A stretch of 64,000 nt of DNA from Candidatus Protochlamydia sp. (GCA_013695355.1 JACDAQ010000053.1:48547-112546); one strand, 5' to 3'; counted from the stretch's first letter, positions 44,340-53,429 are shown. Notes: generated from the letters alone by a model not told the origin. Program-made: numbers and translations.

Positions 44340-46016
44340 ATGCCTAAGCCGCTTCCAATTGGAACTAGTGATTTCAAAGAGATTATTGACAAAGGGTATA
44401 CATACGTAGACAAAACACTTCTGATTGAAGAATTGATTGAAAAAGGGACAAAAGTCGCTCTCATTCCCCGATTAAGGCGTTTTGGAAAAACATTGAACCT
44501 TTCCATGTTGCGCTATTTTTTCGAAAAAAGAGAGGAAGACACAAGCCGCCTCTTTAAGCATTTAAAAATTTGGCAAAATGGAAAATATACAAATCTGCAA
44601 GGACAATTTCCCGTAATTTTTATTACCCTGAAGGATGTTAAACATGAAACTTGGCATAAGACCCTAGCTGCACTCCAACAGTTAATTGCTGCAGAGTTTA
44701 GACGCCATCGCTATATTTTAGAAGGAACTATTTTAACGAATGAAGAAAAAGCTGATTATCAGGACATTGTGAATCGGGAAGGGGAGGAAACTTTGATTGA
44801 AAGGAGCCTTTTGCTTCTTTCGGAATGGTTATGCCGGTATCATAAAAAACAAGTTGTTTTGTTAATCGACGAATATGATACTCCCGCCCATGCGGCATTC
44901 GTAGGAAATTATTATGATACCCTGATTAATTTTTTGCACAACTGGCTATCGGCTGTACTGAAAGACAATATTTATTTAGAGCGGGGTGTTTTAACCGGAA
45001 TTTTACGTATTGCTAAGGAAAGTATTTTTTCAGGATTAAATAACATTAGTACATTTACAATTTTAAATGAACCATTCAGTGATAAATTTGGCTTGCTTGA
45101 ATCGGAAGTAATGCAGCTTTTGTCAGATTACTCGCTTGGAGAAAAACTTGCTGATTTCAAAAATTGGTACAATGGCTATCAGATCGGCCCCTCTACAAAT
45201 ATTTATAATCCTTGGTCTGTTTTAAACTGCATTGCCAATAATGGGGCCCTTGCGCCTTATTGGGTGAATACAAGCGAAAACGTCATGATGAAGCAATTGA
45301 TTGCTCAAGGAACAGATGATCTTAAAGCAGATATGGAGCAACTTTTAATTGGAAACACCATTGAACAAGAAATCAATGATGGGGTTGTCTTTTCCGATCT
45401 CTATCAAAATTCCAGTGCGATATGGTCATTGCTTCTTTATTGCGGGTATTTAACCTTAGCTAAGGCCCCCTCGTATGGCACACCCTGTTGTTTACGTATC
45501 CCGAATATTGAGGTTGGGGAACTATATAAATCGATGATTTTGGAATGGTTTAATCAAAGCATCCAAAAGCACAAATACCAAATGCTTCTTAATAGCCTGG
45601 TTACAGGTGATATTCACACTTTTTCACAACTATTCCAAGAATTTATGCTCTCTTCTGTTAGTGTATTTGATGTGCCTTCGGAAGAGTCTGAAAAAATTTA
45701 TCACGGGTTTGTTCTTGGGATGCTAATCGGGTTGAGTGATCGCTATGAGGTCAAATCTAATCGTGAAAGCGGCCTAGGAAGATATGATGTGATGCTAATC
45801 CCTAAAAATTCCAATGAGCTTGGTATTATCATGGAATTTAAAAAAATCGGGCGATTCGAAAAAATAACTTTGGAAGCCGCTGTTGAATCTGCACTTAAAC
45901 AAATTGAAGATAGGCAGTACGCATGTGAGCTTATGGACCGAGGAATAAAACGCATATTGTATTTTGGATTTGGATTTGAAGGAAAAGAAGTTCTAATTCG
46001 TTCAAAATTTAAATAA
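44340..46016 (+). CDS. AAA-ATPase-like / PD-(D/E)XK nuclease family protein
   Basis: 558 aa. LPIGTSDFKEIIDKGYTYVDKT is the classic N-terminus of this family (PF09820), followed by a Walker A-like PRLRRFGKTLNLSML (commonly RPRRFGKTL), Walker B VVLLIDEYDTPAHAA, and SIFSGLNNISTFTI. The C-terminal ~130 residues have the PD-(D/E)XK layout: GRYDVMLIP (Asp), then GIIMEFKKIG (Glu-x-Lys). These proteins are numerous in amoeba symbionts and some gut bacteria; their role is unproven, with suggestions of mobile-element or host-interaction function. It is flanked by the AGAACCTGTTC repeat at its 3' end. Confidence 0.85.
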   Translation: MPKPLPIGTSDFKEIIDKGYTYVDKTLLIEELIEKGTKVALIPRLRRFGKTLNLSMLRYFFEKREEDTSRLFKHLKIWQNGKYTNLQGQFPVIFITLKDVKHETWHKTLAALQQLIAAEFRRHRYILEGTILTNEEKADYQDIVNREGEETLIERSLLLLSEWLCRYHKKQVVLLIDEYDTPAHAAFVGNYYDTLINFLHNWLSAVLKDNIYLERGVLTGILRIAKESIFSGLNNISTFTILNEPFSDKFGLLESEVMQLLSDYSLGEKLADFKNWYNGYQIGPSTNIYNPWSVLNCIANNGALAPYWVNTSENVMMKQLIAQGTDDLKADMEQLLIGNTIEQEINDGVVFSDLYQNSSAIWSLLLYCGYLTLAKAPSYGTPCCLRIPNIEVGELYKSMILEWFNQSIQKHKYQMLLNSLVTGDIHTFSQLFQEFMLSSVSVFDVPSEESEKIYHGFVLGMLIGLSDRYEVKSNRESGLGRYDVMLIPKNSNELGIIMEFKKIGRFEKITLEAAVESALKQIEDRQYACELMDRGIKRILYFGFGFEGKEVLIRSKFK

Positions 46017-46030
46017 AGTAAGCAGACGTT

Positions 46031-46073
46031 AGAACCTGTGCTATGTCTATGATCGAAATTTTGAACAGGTTCT
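46031..46073. repeat. AGAACCTGTTC-family repeat
   Basis: Starts AGAACCTGTGC and ends TTGAACAGGTTCT; the centre is partly diverged (CTATGATCGA). It separates the AAA/nuclease gene from the convergent gene whose stop begins at 46073. Confidence 0.7.
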
Positions 46074-46480
46074 TAGGGAGCGGCATCTTTTTGCGAATCA
46101 ATAAAGGACTGAAGATTTTGTTTTTGTGAATCAACTTCATTTAAAACTTCCTGAATTTGCGCCATCATGTGCTGTATATTTTCCTTTTCAGAATTAACTT
46201 CAACTTTTAGATCTTCAATAGCTTGAAAGATTTGAATTTTGAAAGCGTCGTCTTCCTTTCCATGAAATACTAATTCATGATTTTCTTTGTTATAACAATC
46301 TAGCACGTGCTGATTATTGACAATGAAACCTGAAACTAGAGCAAATACAAGAAGGAGCAAGGTTAAAGAAAAACCTATCCATTGTTTCACCACAAGGAAA
46401 AGAGTAATAAAAAAAATGATTGCGGCCACGAGGAGGGCAATAACGGGCTCGGACTCTAAAAATTTCAGGGAGGGGTGCAT
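46073..46480 (-). CDS. Small membrane protein with coiled-coil tail
   Basis: 135 aa. Two membrane spans (about 13-31 and 35-55) are followed by a Gln/Glu-rich amphipathic helix from about 80 to 130 (NIQHMMAQIQEVLNEVDSQ), probably a coiled coil. No known domain. Start at 46480; an AAAGGAAA ribosome site precedes it. Function unknown. Confidence 0.5.
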   Translation of the reverse strand: MHPSLKFLESEPVIALLVAAIIFFITLFLVVKQWIGFSLTLLLLVFALVSGFIVNNQHVLDCYNKENHELVFHGKEDDAFKIQIFQAIEDLKVEVNSEKENIQHMMAQIQEVLNEVDSQKQNLQSFIDSQKDAAP

Positions 46481-46572
46481 ATTTTTTTCCTTTAAAATTG
46501 GTACGTTTATAATCGTGCCATTTGAGCCACTCGTATTTCTAACTCTCTTTAGGGCCCATTGTCAATCTAAAA

Positions 46573-47808
46573 TTAATTATTTATCTCTGAAGTTGGAATC
46601 TCATTAAGGTCCACTTCGTCCGTGGGTTCCAGGATGCCTAAAGCTTTTCTTGCCTGTCCCATAATGAAAAATGTTCCGCAAATAACCAGAATTTGAGAGT
46701 TAAGTGCCGCTTCGCGTGCGGCTTCTTCAACTCCTTCGGAAATTCTGAAGTGGCAAGATACAAAAGCATCATCCACCTCCATTAGACCTTGCAGCTCCTT
46801 TAAGGCAGCCCCTCTTCCATTAGTAGCTTCAACAATATGAAAGTATTTACCATGCTGCTTAATAATATTTACACAGCTTTTTAGATCTTTGCTTTTTGAA
46901 AGCCCGAATAATATTCGAAGTGGTTGATCAGGGTAGCGCAGCTTAAGTGCAAGAAAGAGATGCGTTAAGCCATCGGGGTTATGCGCGACGTCTAGAATGA
47001 TGGCAGGGGATTGCTGCACAATTTCAAAGCGGCAGGCAGGCTTCTCTTCTAAGCCGGCGGATATGGCTTGATCAAGAAGGCCTAGCGAAGCGGATAAATA
47101 TTGAAGGGCTGCTTTGGCAATAGACTTATTTTCTTCTTCATATAGGGCAGAATTTTGATCCACGGCAATATAAGGGCAGTTATATTGATGCGCATATTTT
47201 TTAAAAAAATTTTGCGGAGTATGGGGACCAATGACTACAGGAATCCCAGGTTTAATAATGCCTGCTTTTTCTTTGGCGATTTCCTCTTCATTTTTTCCAA
47301 GGATCTCAGTATGGTCCAAACTTATCGATGTAATAACCGAAAGGAGGGGGGAAACGATATTGGTCGCATCAAGGCGTCCTCCTAAACCTGTTTCCAGGAT
47401 TGCAAAATCTACTTTTTGTTTGGAGAAGTACGCAAGGGCCAGAAAAGTAGTCAGTTCAAAAAAAGTGGCGGGGATCGCATGATTTTCAGCGAGTTGAAAG
47501 AGTGAGGTTAAAATAACCTCAACATCTTCTTCAGAGATCATTTGTGAATTGATTTTAATTCTTTCCCTAAAAGAAGAAATATGGGGAGAAGTGTAAAGCC
47601 CTACCCGGTAGCCCGATTTTTCTAAAGCAGAGGCTATTTTTACCGCAACAGAACCTTTTCCATTTGTACCTGCAATGTGGATGCATTCATAGCATTTATC
47701 AGGATACTCCAGCAAAGCTTGCAATTGCCGACAATTATTTAATCCGAGCTTTACTCCGCTAAAGCTGTTAATTCGGAATAAATGATGAATAAGCTGTGAA
47801 TAGGACAT
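46573..47808 (-). CDS. folC: Folylpolyglutamate synthase / dihydrofolate synthase
   Basis: 411 aa. ATP loop GTNGKGSVA at residues 47-55, LYTSPHISSFRERI, ETGLGGRLDATNIV and DHTEILG are all FolC signatures; the C-terminal domain has ILDVAHNPDGL and RILFGLSKSKD. It adds glutamate to folates. Whether it also has dihydropteroate activity cannot be told. It follows the PHP gene by 8 bases in a minus-strand cluster nusB-murB-PHP-folC. Confidence 0.92.
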   Translation of the reverse strand: MSYSQLIHHLFRINSFSGVKLGLNNCRQLQALLEYPDKCYECIHIAGTNGKGSVAVKIASALEKSGYRVGLYTSPHISSFRERIKINSQMISEEDVEVILTSLFQLAENHAIPATFFELTTFLALAYFSKQKVDFAILETGLGGRLDATNIVSPLLSVITSISLDHTEILGKNEEEIAKEKAGIIKPGIPVVIGPHTPQNFFKKYAHQYNCPYIAVDQNSALYEEENKSIAKAALQYLSASLGLLDQAISAGLEEKPACRFEIVQQSPAIILDVAHNPDGLTHLFLALKLRYPDQPLRILFGLSKSKDLKSCVNIIKQHGKYFHIVEATNGRGAALKELQGLMEVDDAFVSCHFRISEGVEEAAREAALNSQILVICGTFFIMGQARKALGILEPTDEVDLNEIPTSEINN

Positions 47809-47816
47809 AGCAGATC

Positions 47817-48653
47817 TTAAGGGGTGGAATTTTGCTGATAATGGTGATACAAAATTAAAAATGTTTCTTCATTCACCCAAGAACTTCCAAGAGGCAGGTG
47901 GGGTTTTATAGTCCCATGAAAGTCCGAGCCTCCTGTAATGATCCAATTTTTTCTTTTTCCAATTTTAATCCACCTTTCCTGGGCCTGAGGGGGGAAACGT
48001 CCATAATAACCTTCAATCCCGTCAAAATTGATTTCCAGAAGGCTTTTGACCACTTTAACATTCTCGATGAGATGAGGATGGGCAATAATGGCAAGCCCTT
48101 TTGCCTGGTGAATTAAATTAACGGTTTCTTCAACAGTAAAAGCATTACCTGGAGCATAGCAACTTTTTCCTTCGCCAATAAAATTTTGAAAGGCTTCCTG
48201 AATTGATGAAACATATCCTTTTTTTACCATTGCAGTTGCGATATGCGGGCGTCCTATGCTTTTTTGAATAGATGGTTTGAAAGGAATTACCTCTTCCATA
48301 GTCAGAGGCATTCCATAGGTCGAAAGCCGATCAAGTATGGCCTGGTTTCTTTCAAGGCGACGGACTTGGTGTTTACGGCAAAAGTCATGGATGCAGTCAG
48401 AGTCCAGTCGGAAACTATAACCTAAAATATGCACATTGGTTTCAAGGTGGACAGCTGAAAATTCAACCCCAGGTAAAAGAAAAATTCCTTTTTTCTCTGC
48501 TAGTTCCTTTATTTCAGAGTAGGCTGTAATGGTGTCATGATCGGTGATCGATAGTCCCTGCAACCCTTGAGCGCATGCCAACTCTATTATTTCCTGAGGC
48601 GTTGCCGATCCATCAGAGCAGGTTGTATGGGAATGGAGATCAGCACGAAACAT
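47817..48653 (-). CDS. PHP-domain phosphoesterase (RNase AM / TrpH-like)
   Basis: 278 aa. MFRADLHSHTTCSDGSATP supplies the first metal His pair, LSITDHDTI the next, LLPGVEFSAVH the Glu, IAHPHLIEN and GGSDFHG the later ligands. This matches the YciV/TrpH family, which hydrolyses 3',5'-nucleoside bisphosphates and trims 5' ends of RNA. The flap insert (FIGEGKSCYAPG) is typical. Located between murB and folC, with short gaps implying an operon. Confidence 0.85.
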   Translation of the reverse strand: MFRADLHSHTTCSDGSATPQEIIELACAQGLQGLSITDHDTITAYSEIKELAEKKGIFLLPGVEFSAVHLETNVHILGYSFRLDSDCIHDFCRKHQVRRLERNQAILDRLSTYGMPLTMEEVIPFKPSIQKSIGRPHIATAMVKKGYVSSIQEAFQNFIGEGKSCYAPGNAFTVEETVNLIHQAKGLAIIAHPHLIENVKVVKSLLEINFDGIEGYYGRFPPQAQERWIKIGKRKNWIITGGSDFHGTIKPHLPLGSSWVNEETFLILYHHYQQNSTP

Positions 48654-48665
48654 AGGTGGCCGTTC

Positions 48666-49556
48666 CTAACAATTTGCAGTAATAGGTAGTTCATAGGGGA
48701 TGGAGCGTAATTCAAGCTCCAAATCAATGCCGGTCTTTTCCTCAACCTCTTTTTTTACCACTTTAACCAGCTCGAGAACTTCTTTGGCAGTTGCGCATCC
48801 GGTATTGATAAAAAAATTGGCATGCAGCGTTGAGACTTGAGCCCCGCCCAACATCCTCCCCTTCAACCCGGCTTTTTCAATAAGTGCCCCGGCATGGCCT
48901 GTTTTAGGATTTTGAAAAATGCATCCCGCCGATTTTTCACTGTAGGGTTGAGTTTTTGTTCGATATTCGATAATTTTTAATTGCTTTTCACGGGCTTCTG
49001 AAAAGGGTGTTAGTTTAAATACAGCACTTATAATGGCCCCTTGCATTTGATGAAATGAAGAATGGCGGTAACCAAATGAAAGCTCGCTCCGTGTGTAGCG
49101 GACAATTTTGCCCGATAGATTGATGAAATCAACGCTCACCAGGCTTTCTGCCATCTCATGGCCGTTAGCGCCTGCGTTCATATAAACAGCTCCACCGACA
49201 CTTCCAGGTATCCCGGAAGCGAATTCCAAACCGGAATATCCTTGCCGGGCTGTTTGCGTTCCGAGCAAAGAGAAGCTGTAGCCTGCGCCAACTTGCCATT
49301 GGCCCGGTTCTAAATTTTCAATAAAATCGATTCGATTGGCGATGACTACGCCATTAAATCCCTTATCATCAAATAAGACATTTGATCCTTTTCCTATAAT
49401 AAAAAAAGGAATTTTTTCTTGCTGGCAATAGCAAAGAATTTCCTGCATTTGAGCCGGTGTGCGGGCTTCAACATAAAATTTTGCGGGACCGCCTATGCCA
49501 AAAGTTGTCAATTCTTTTAGCTGTCGGCCCGATTGAAAGGAATTAAAAATTGTCAT
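48666..49556 (-). CDS. murB: UDP-N-acetylenolpyruvoylglucosamine reductase
   Basis: 296 aa. FAD-binding TFGIGGPAKFYVEA, IIGKGSNVLF and SGLEFASGIPGSVGGAVYMNAGA, and the FGYRHSSF block. In the catalytic proton-donor position the usual Ser of SAGSxFxNP is Cys (SAGCIFQNP). It makes UDP-MurNAc for peptidoglycan, consistent with the limited wall synthesis of chlamydiae. Overlaps nusB by 14 bases. Confidence 0.92.
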   Translation of the reverse strand: MTIFNSFQSGRQLKELTTFGIGGPAKFYVEARTPAQMQEILCYCQQEKIPFFIIGKGSNVLFDDKGFNGVVIANRIDFIENLEPGQWQVGAGYSFSLLGTQTARQGYSGLEFASGIPGSVGGAVYMNAGANGHEMAESLVSVDFINLSGKIVRYTRSELSFGYRHSSFHQMQGAIISAVFKLTPFSEAREKQLKIIEYRTKTQPYSEKSAGCIFQNPKTGHAGALIEKAGLKGRMLGGAQVSTLHANFFINTGCATAKEVLELVKVVKKEVEEKTGIDLELELRSIPYELPITANC

Positions 49557-50085
49557 TCGATTGTCCTTCAGTTCCGGATATTGGTTCCTGTTCTGCTAAT
49601 TTAAGTTCGGAAGAGGCTTTCTCGCTTTCTTCTAAGGCTTTGGCCTTTTCTTGCAATACTTGTGGATCCCCTTTATCACCCAGGCTATCCTGGTAAATAT
49701 TGTCAAGTAATGCGTTAACAAAAGAGGCTGATTCAGGAGTGCTGAATTTTCGCGATAACCGGATTGCTTCGGCAATGGCAATTTTAGGGGGGATACTCCC
49801 TTCAAATTTAAGTTCAAAAACCCCTAATCGAAGAATGTTCTTAGTGACAATTTGTATACGATCAAAGTCATAAGAAATTGATACGGTAGATATCAAAGGA
49901 TCTATTTCTGGTAATAGCAGAATGATTTTTTGAACTTTTTCCTGTGCAAGCAGGACATTCTTTTTTGAAACTGCTAACTCTGCCATCATTAATTCAGTCA
50001 TAACCGCTTCATTAGGGCGGCCTAAATCATAGCTGTACAAAAGTTGAAAAACAATTTCTCTAAATTTTTGCTGGGATAATGCCAT
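49543..50085 (-). CDS. nusB: Transcription antitermination protein NusB
   Basis: 180 aa; core 1-140 matches NusB: REIVFQLLYSYDLG, ISYDFDRIQIVTKNILRLGVFEL, PPKIAIAEAIRLSRKFSTPESASFVNALLDNI. Works with NusA/E/G in rRNA antitermination. The C-terminal 40 residues are an acidic/Gln tail absent from shorter NusBs. First gene of the nusB-murB-PHP-folC cluster, coupled to murB by a 14-base overlap. Confidence 0.92.
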   Translation of the reverse strand: MALSQQKFREIVFQLLYSYDLGRPNEAVMTELMMAELAVSKKNVLLAQEKVQKIILLLPEIDPLISTVSISYDFDRIQIVTKNILRLGVFELKFEGSIPPKIAIAEAIRLSRKFSTPESASFVNALLDNIYQDSLGDKGDPQVLQEKAKALEESEKASSELKLAEQEPISGTEGQSNDNF

Positions 50086-50147
50086 GATTCAATCCTAAAA
50101 GTTCAAAGGACAAAAATATAGCATAATTATAGGGTTTAAAACTAGTA

Positions 50148-50223
50148 CTCTGTTATAAAAGTTTTAAGCTCAAATTTAATAGCCGTGAGAACTCAAAATC
50201 TGTCATTAACTTTTGTAACAGAG
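50148..50223. terminator. Long stem-loop between nusB and the 125-aa gene
   Basis: Arms CTCTGTTATAAAAGT (50148-50162) and ACTTTTGTAACAGAG (50209-50223) pair at 14 of 15 positions over a 46-base loop. It starts 62 bases upstream of nusB and reaches the stop of the 125-aa gene, whose transcript reads toward nusB, so it may end that transcript. The arms resemble those of the hairpin at 53920. Confidence 0.45.
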
Positions 50224-50225
50224 GG

Positions 50226-50603
50226 CTATTGCGAGATAGAAATTTCACATTTTTGTTTAATATCTTTATGTTGAATATAAAGTCTTCTTAACCGCGATTG
50301 TTCATCGAACTGAAGCATGAATTCCATCCAACCGCCATTGAAGTGGTAGGAATAGAGTGAATCCTTTTTGAATATTTCCTTTCGGAGAGCTGTTTTGAAA
50401 ATTTGGTCTGCCTGCTCTCTTGGCATAAAACGGACCAGCTTGGTAGGACGGTGAGCCGGATTAGTCAGGCAGTGAATCAATTGGGGAAAGGTCACAGCAT
50501 TAGAAATTTTGAGCCCCAAATCCGATGCGACCTCTTCTGGCAATGAGCATGGATATCTAAAGCGAAGGATCAAGCGCGCAAATGATGATCGGATTAATTT
50601 CAT
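50226..50603 (-). CDS. Unknown conserved-looking 125-aa protein
   Basis: Basic N-terminus (MKLIRSSFARLILRFRYPC) and a C-terminal half with KKDSLYSYHFNGGWMEFML and LRRLYIQHKDI, suggesting a small beta-rich domain. No membrane span. It looks like a chlamydia-lineage protein; function unknown. Start ATG at 50603, weak ribosome site. Confidence 0.55.
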   Translation of the reverse strand: MKLIRSSFARLILRFRYPCSLPEEVASDLGLKISNAVTFPQLIHCLTNPAHRPTKLVRFMPREQADQIFKTALRKEIFKKDSLYSYHFNGGWMEFMLQFDEQSRLRRLYIQHKDIKQKCEISISQ

Positions 50604-50696
50604 AATTTTTTTTAAAAAGTTAAGAATAGCGTTTTATTGCTTATTTTTAATTTTATCAAAATTTCATGCTTGAAAGCAACAATAATCTTTGTTATA

Positions 50697-50727
50697 TATA
50701 CCCAGGTAAATCAAAAAATTAGGTATA
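50697..50727. repeat. Mini-copy of the TATACCC inverted repeat
   Basis: TATACCCAGGTAAATC at one end and AGGTATA at the other; the left 17 bases resemble the start of the 11869 element, including the CAAAAAATT that follows. Probably a deleted remnant of the same family. Confidence 0.4.
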
Positions 50728-50880
50728 ATTAAAAATCGATCCTAAATTTCCTGCGAACGTTTTGTATACTTTTCATTCTTTGACATTATACCAAAGGGTA
50801 CAAAAAAAATCCTGGCCAAATCGATACTTTGGTGATTTCAGAATATCTTTGCAATTCCTTAACCCAAAAGAAAGTCCAAT

Positions 50881-51489
50881 ATGTTAGCTATTTTCTTAGA
50901 TATTGAAACGTCAGGCCTGGATTCCTATCATCACCGTGTTCTGGAAATCGCCTTTAAAGTTTTAGATGTTCAAACAGGAGATGAGATATTCACTTATCAA
51001 AGCATTATCAAGCAATCTAAGGAAGTTTGGGAAAAGAGAGATCCTGCGAGTGTGGAATTTAATGGATTTACCTGGGAAAAGATGCTATTGGGGCAAGAAG
51101 AAACCGTCGTTTCGCAAGAAATAGTTCAAATTTTTACCGTTCTTAATATTGAAAGGGGCAAAGCTGTCTATATTTGTCAAAATCCTGCATTTGACAGAGG
51201 TTTTTTTGCCCAGATTGTGGATGTTTACACCCAGGAAAAATACAACTGGCCTTACCATTGGCTTGATCTTGCTTCGATGCATTGGGTTCTCCAAATTAAG
51301 AGATGCGCAGAAAAGGGAGTATCTATTCCCACAGAAATGAATTTGTCAAAAAATGCCATTGCCCAGCAATTCCGTTTGCCGGCAGAAATAGAACCGCACA
51401 GTGCCCTTAATGGAGTCAATCATTTGATTTTATGCTATAGTACCGTGGTAGGTTTCGGGGGCAGTGCTAAATTTTTACCAAAGAGCTAA
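50881..51489 (+). CDS. DEDD-type 3'-5' exonuclease-like protein
   Basis: 202 aa. Exo I FLDIETSGLDSY (Asp-x-Glu) at residues 6-15 and Exo II NPAFDRGFFAQI (Asp) near 99-105 are intact. Exo III reads EPHSALNGVNHL: the His is present but the position of the fourth acidic ligand (His+5, as in HGALLDA of DnaQ) is Gly. Oligoribonuclease/DnaQ-like enzymes degrade single-stranded nucleic acid from the 3' end with two metals. Loss of the last acid could reduce activity, unless another residue serves. No neighbours that define a pathway. Confidence 0.7.
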   Translation: MLAIFLDIETSGLDSYHHRVLEIAFKVLDVQTGDEIFTYQSIIKQSKEVWEKRDPASVEFNGFTWEKMLLGQEETVVSQEIVQIFTVLNIERGKAVYICQNPAFDRGFFAQIVDVYTQEKYNWPYHWLDLASMHWVLQIKRCAEKGVSIPTEMNLSKNAIAQQFRLPAEIEPHSALNGVNHLILCYSTVVGFGGSAKFLPKS

Positions 51490-51573
51490 CTCTGGCCGGA
51501 GGTCTCCCTATAGACTAAAATTTCAATTTTACAAAATCACACAAATGCCCCGCATTGAATTTCGGAATCTATG

Positions 51574-52179
51574 CTAACTTTTGTTGCTTTTCGCTTTTTG
51601 CAAAATCAATAGGCTGGGGGCGAGGCGCCGGTTCAACCAGATGTGTTGGCAGGCACTCCATTCTAAAGGGGAAAGTTTTTGCAGAAAACCTTGTAATTCC
51701 TTTTCCTCCAACGCTCCTTCAGGGTGGCCAGGATAGCACGTCAGGCTGATCGCTCCTCCTGGTGAAATTAGTAAAAGCCCCTGTTCAAGGCTTTTGAGAG
51801 TTGTTTCCTTGCAAGTGGTCAACTCTTTGTTTCCCCCAGGTAAATAACCTAAATTATAAACAATTAATTGAATACTTTCAGGCAAAATATGCGAAGGAAA
51901 CTGAGAGTGGCATCTGGCTTCTAAGTGGACATGCAGGAGTTGTTCTGGCAATAAGGCAGCAGTTAATCTTTGTTTAGTCTTTTCAATGGCTTCTTCAAGC
52001 CGATCAAAGGCGTAAACTCTGCCTGGGGATCCTACTAGTGCCAATTGGCATAGTTGAAGAGTATCATGACCGTTTCCACATGTAGCATCGATAGCCAGCT
52101 GCCCAGGACAAAGAATTTTTCTCCAATAGTTGTGGGCTAAATCAAGGTGGGACTGGAAGAGTGAAAATTCTGAGCGCAT
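51574..52179 (-). CDS. mnmM: MnmM/YtqB-like SAM-dependent methyltransferase
   Basis: 201 aa. IDATCGNGHDTLQL is the SAM-binding motif I; IVYNLGYLPGGNKELTT is the hallmark of the PF06962 family, and ISLTCYPGHPEG its C-terminal block. Family members methylate tRNA wobble uridine (the last step of mnm5U formation). Annotated earlier as putative rRNA methylase. The exact target in this organism is inferred from the family. Confidence 0.75.
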   Translation of the reverse strand: MRSEFSLFQSHLDLAHNYWRKILCPGQLAIDATCGNGHDTLQLCQLALVGSPGRVYAFDRLEEAIEKTKQRLTAALLPEQLLHVHLEARCHSQFPSHILPESIQLIVYNLGYLPGGNKELTTCKETTLKSLEQGLLLISPGGAISLTCYPGHPEGALEEKELQGFLQKLSPLEWSACQHIWLNRRLAPSLLILQKAKSNKS

Positions 52180-52187
52180 AGAATAGC

Positions 52188-52727
52188 TTATGCTTTATTT
52201 GATTCAAAGCTTGCGATGAGCCGGACTTCATGCGGATAGCCGAGGATTTGGCCAAATAAGGCTCCAAAATCATGGTTTATTTTTTTTAATAGCCCGTGCT
52301 GTTCTGCTTCAGGCATTGAAGGGAAATTGGCTTCAATTTGAATTGAATTTTTGCGGACAAACAGGTTAAAAGGGATGGAATGTTCAGGGAAATGTTCTTT
52401 CCAATAAGCATCCAGAGAACTCTGGATGAGCGATTCATCTAATGAAATAGAATAGGGTCCGATTTTAATAAAAGCATAGCGTCGTTTAGTATTGAGAGCA
52501 GCATAAATAAAAATAGACAAACCAATCAGAGTAAAGCCTAGCCCAAACAATGAAAGAATGAGCGTGTTTTCCGTCAGGAATTTAATGGTGCCATGCTGCA
52601 AATGGGGCGACCAGGGAAGTCCTATACTGAAAAGTCCAACGATAAAAAAAAATGCTCCTAATATAAAGCTGATGGCCAAATAAAAGAATCGCCCTACTTT
52701 AAAACTCATCGGAATACTCTTCGCCAA
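52188..52727 (-). CDS. AmaP-like membrane protein paired with Asp23 protein
   Basis: 179 aa. Two membrane spans (about 10-32 and 50-73), then a basic stretch (NTKRRYAFIKIG) and a soluble C-terminal domain resembling the alkaline-shock-protein-23 fold in AmaP-like proteins (SLDESLIQSSLDAYWKEHFP, VRKNSIQIEANFPSM). In Gram-positives AmaP anchors Asp23 at the membrane. The upstream gene, overlapping by 29 bases, encodes an Asp23-like protein, which supports the same arrangement here. Confidence 0.6.
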   Translation of the reverse strand: MAKSIPMSFKVGRFFYLAISFILGAFFFIVGLFSIGLPWSPHLQHGTIKFLTENTLILSLFGLGFTLIGLSIFIYAALNTKRRYAFIKIGPYSISLDESLIQSSLDAYWKEHFPEHSIPFNLFVRKNSIQIEANFPSMPEAEQHGLLKKINHDFGALFGQILGYPHEVRLIASFESNKA

Positions 52728-53178
52728 GATTAGAGCCCATCAGAGTAGGGGGGCCTTGATTGCTTCCCAGCCGGCTTACTTCCTCTGGGGAGATAACGTT
52801 TTTGAATACAACGTGCACTGAAGATACGTGAAGCCCTGAAAGTTTGGTTATATCCTCTGTAATTTTGGTTTGTATCTCCTCAGCCTTTTGAGGGATGACC
52901 AGGCCAAAAAGAATATTGACTTCAACCTTAATATTAACAGATTGGTGCTTGTCATCCTGTTCTGCACTAATTCCTTTCACCCCTTCAGCCCCGCGCCCAA
53001 GCAAATGATCGATGAAATTTCCTTCAACCAGACTTATTCCGTCAATTTGTGCTAGGCATTGTAAAACAATCGATTGAAATACTTTATTTTCAATGTCACG
53101 TATAAATATCGTTTCGGGGAGTTCGAACTCTTTTGTATCGACCTTTTTTTTATCCATTTTCAACCTAGGATCGGACAT
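52699..53178 (-). CDS. Asp23/Gls24 family protein
   Basis: 159 aa. The central domain runs from about 18 to 130: FIRDIENKVFQSIVLQCLAQIDGISLVEG, then VNIKVEVNILFGLVIPQKAEEIQTKI and SSVHVVFKNV, the standard Asp23 layout (PF03780). These proteins are linked to envelope stress in Firmicutes; the chlamydial role is unknown. Probably acts with the AmaP-like membrane partner encoded directly downstream. Confidence 0.75.
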   Translation of the reverse strand: MSDPRLKMDKKKVDTKEFELPETIFIRDIENKVFQSIVLQCLAQIDGISLVEGNFIDHLLGRGAEGVKGISAEQDDKHQSVNIKVEVNILFGLVIPQKAEEIQTKITEDITKLSGLHVSSVHVVFKNVISPEEVSRLGSNQGPPTLMGSNLGEEYSDEF

Positions 53179-53267
53179 AGTTAAATACTCCTGTTAACAT
53201 GAAATCAAACAATTAAAGTTTCGTTAAAAATAATGTTAGCATGAAACTATTAACCTTACCAGTAATT

Positions 53268-53294
53268 TATACCCAAGTACGAAGGAGTTCAATT
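53268..53294. repeat. Half-copy of the TATACCC repeat end
   Basis: TATACCCAAGTACGAAGGAG shares its first 12 bases with the end of the 163-bp MITE-like element at 11869. No partner arm is seen nearby, so it is a solo remnant. Confidence 0.35.
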
Positions 53295-53429
53295 AGATAA
53301 TAGAGAAGAGCGCAGGTACGGATTGTGGAAAAACAACGATTGATATATGGTGAAAAATATGAGTCCTTTACCTTTTTTTTGGTCAGGGAGATTTGCTTTA
53401 GAGCCGATGAATCTAATTAAGGAAAAAAC

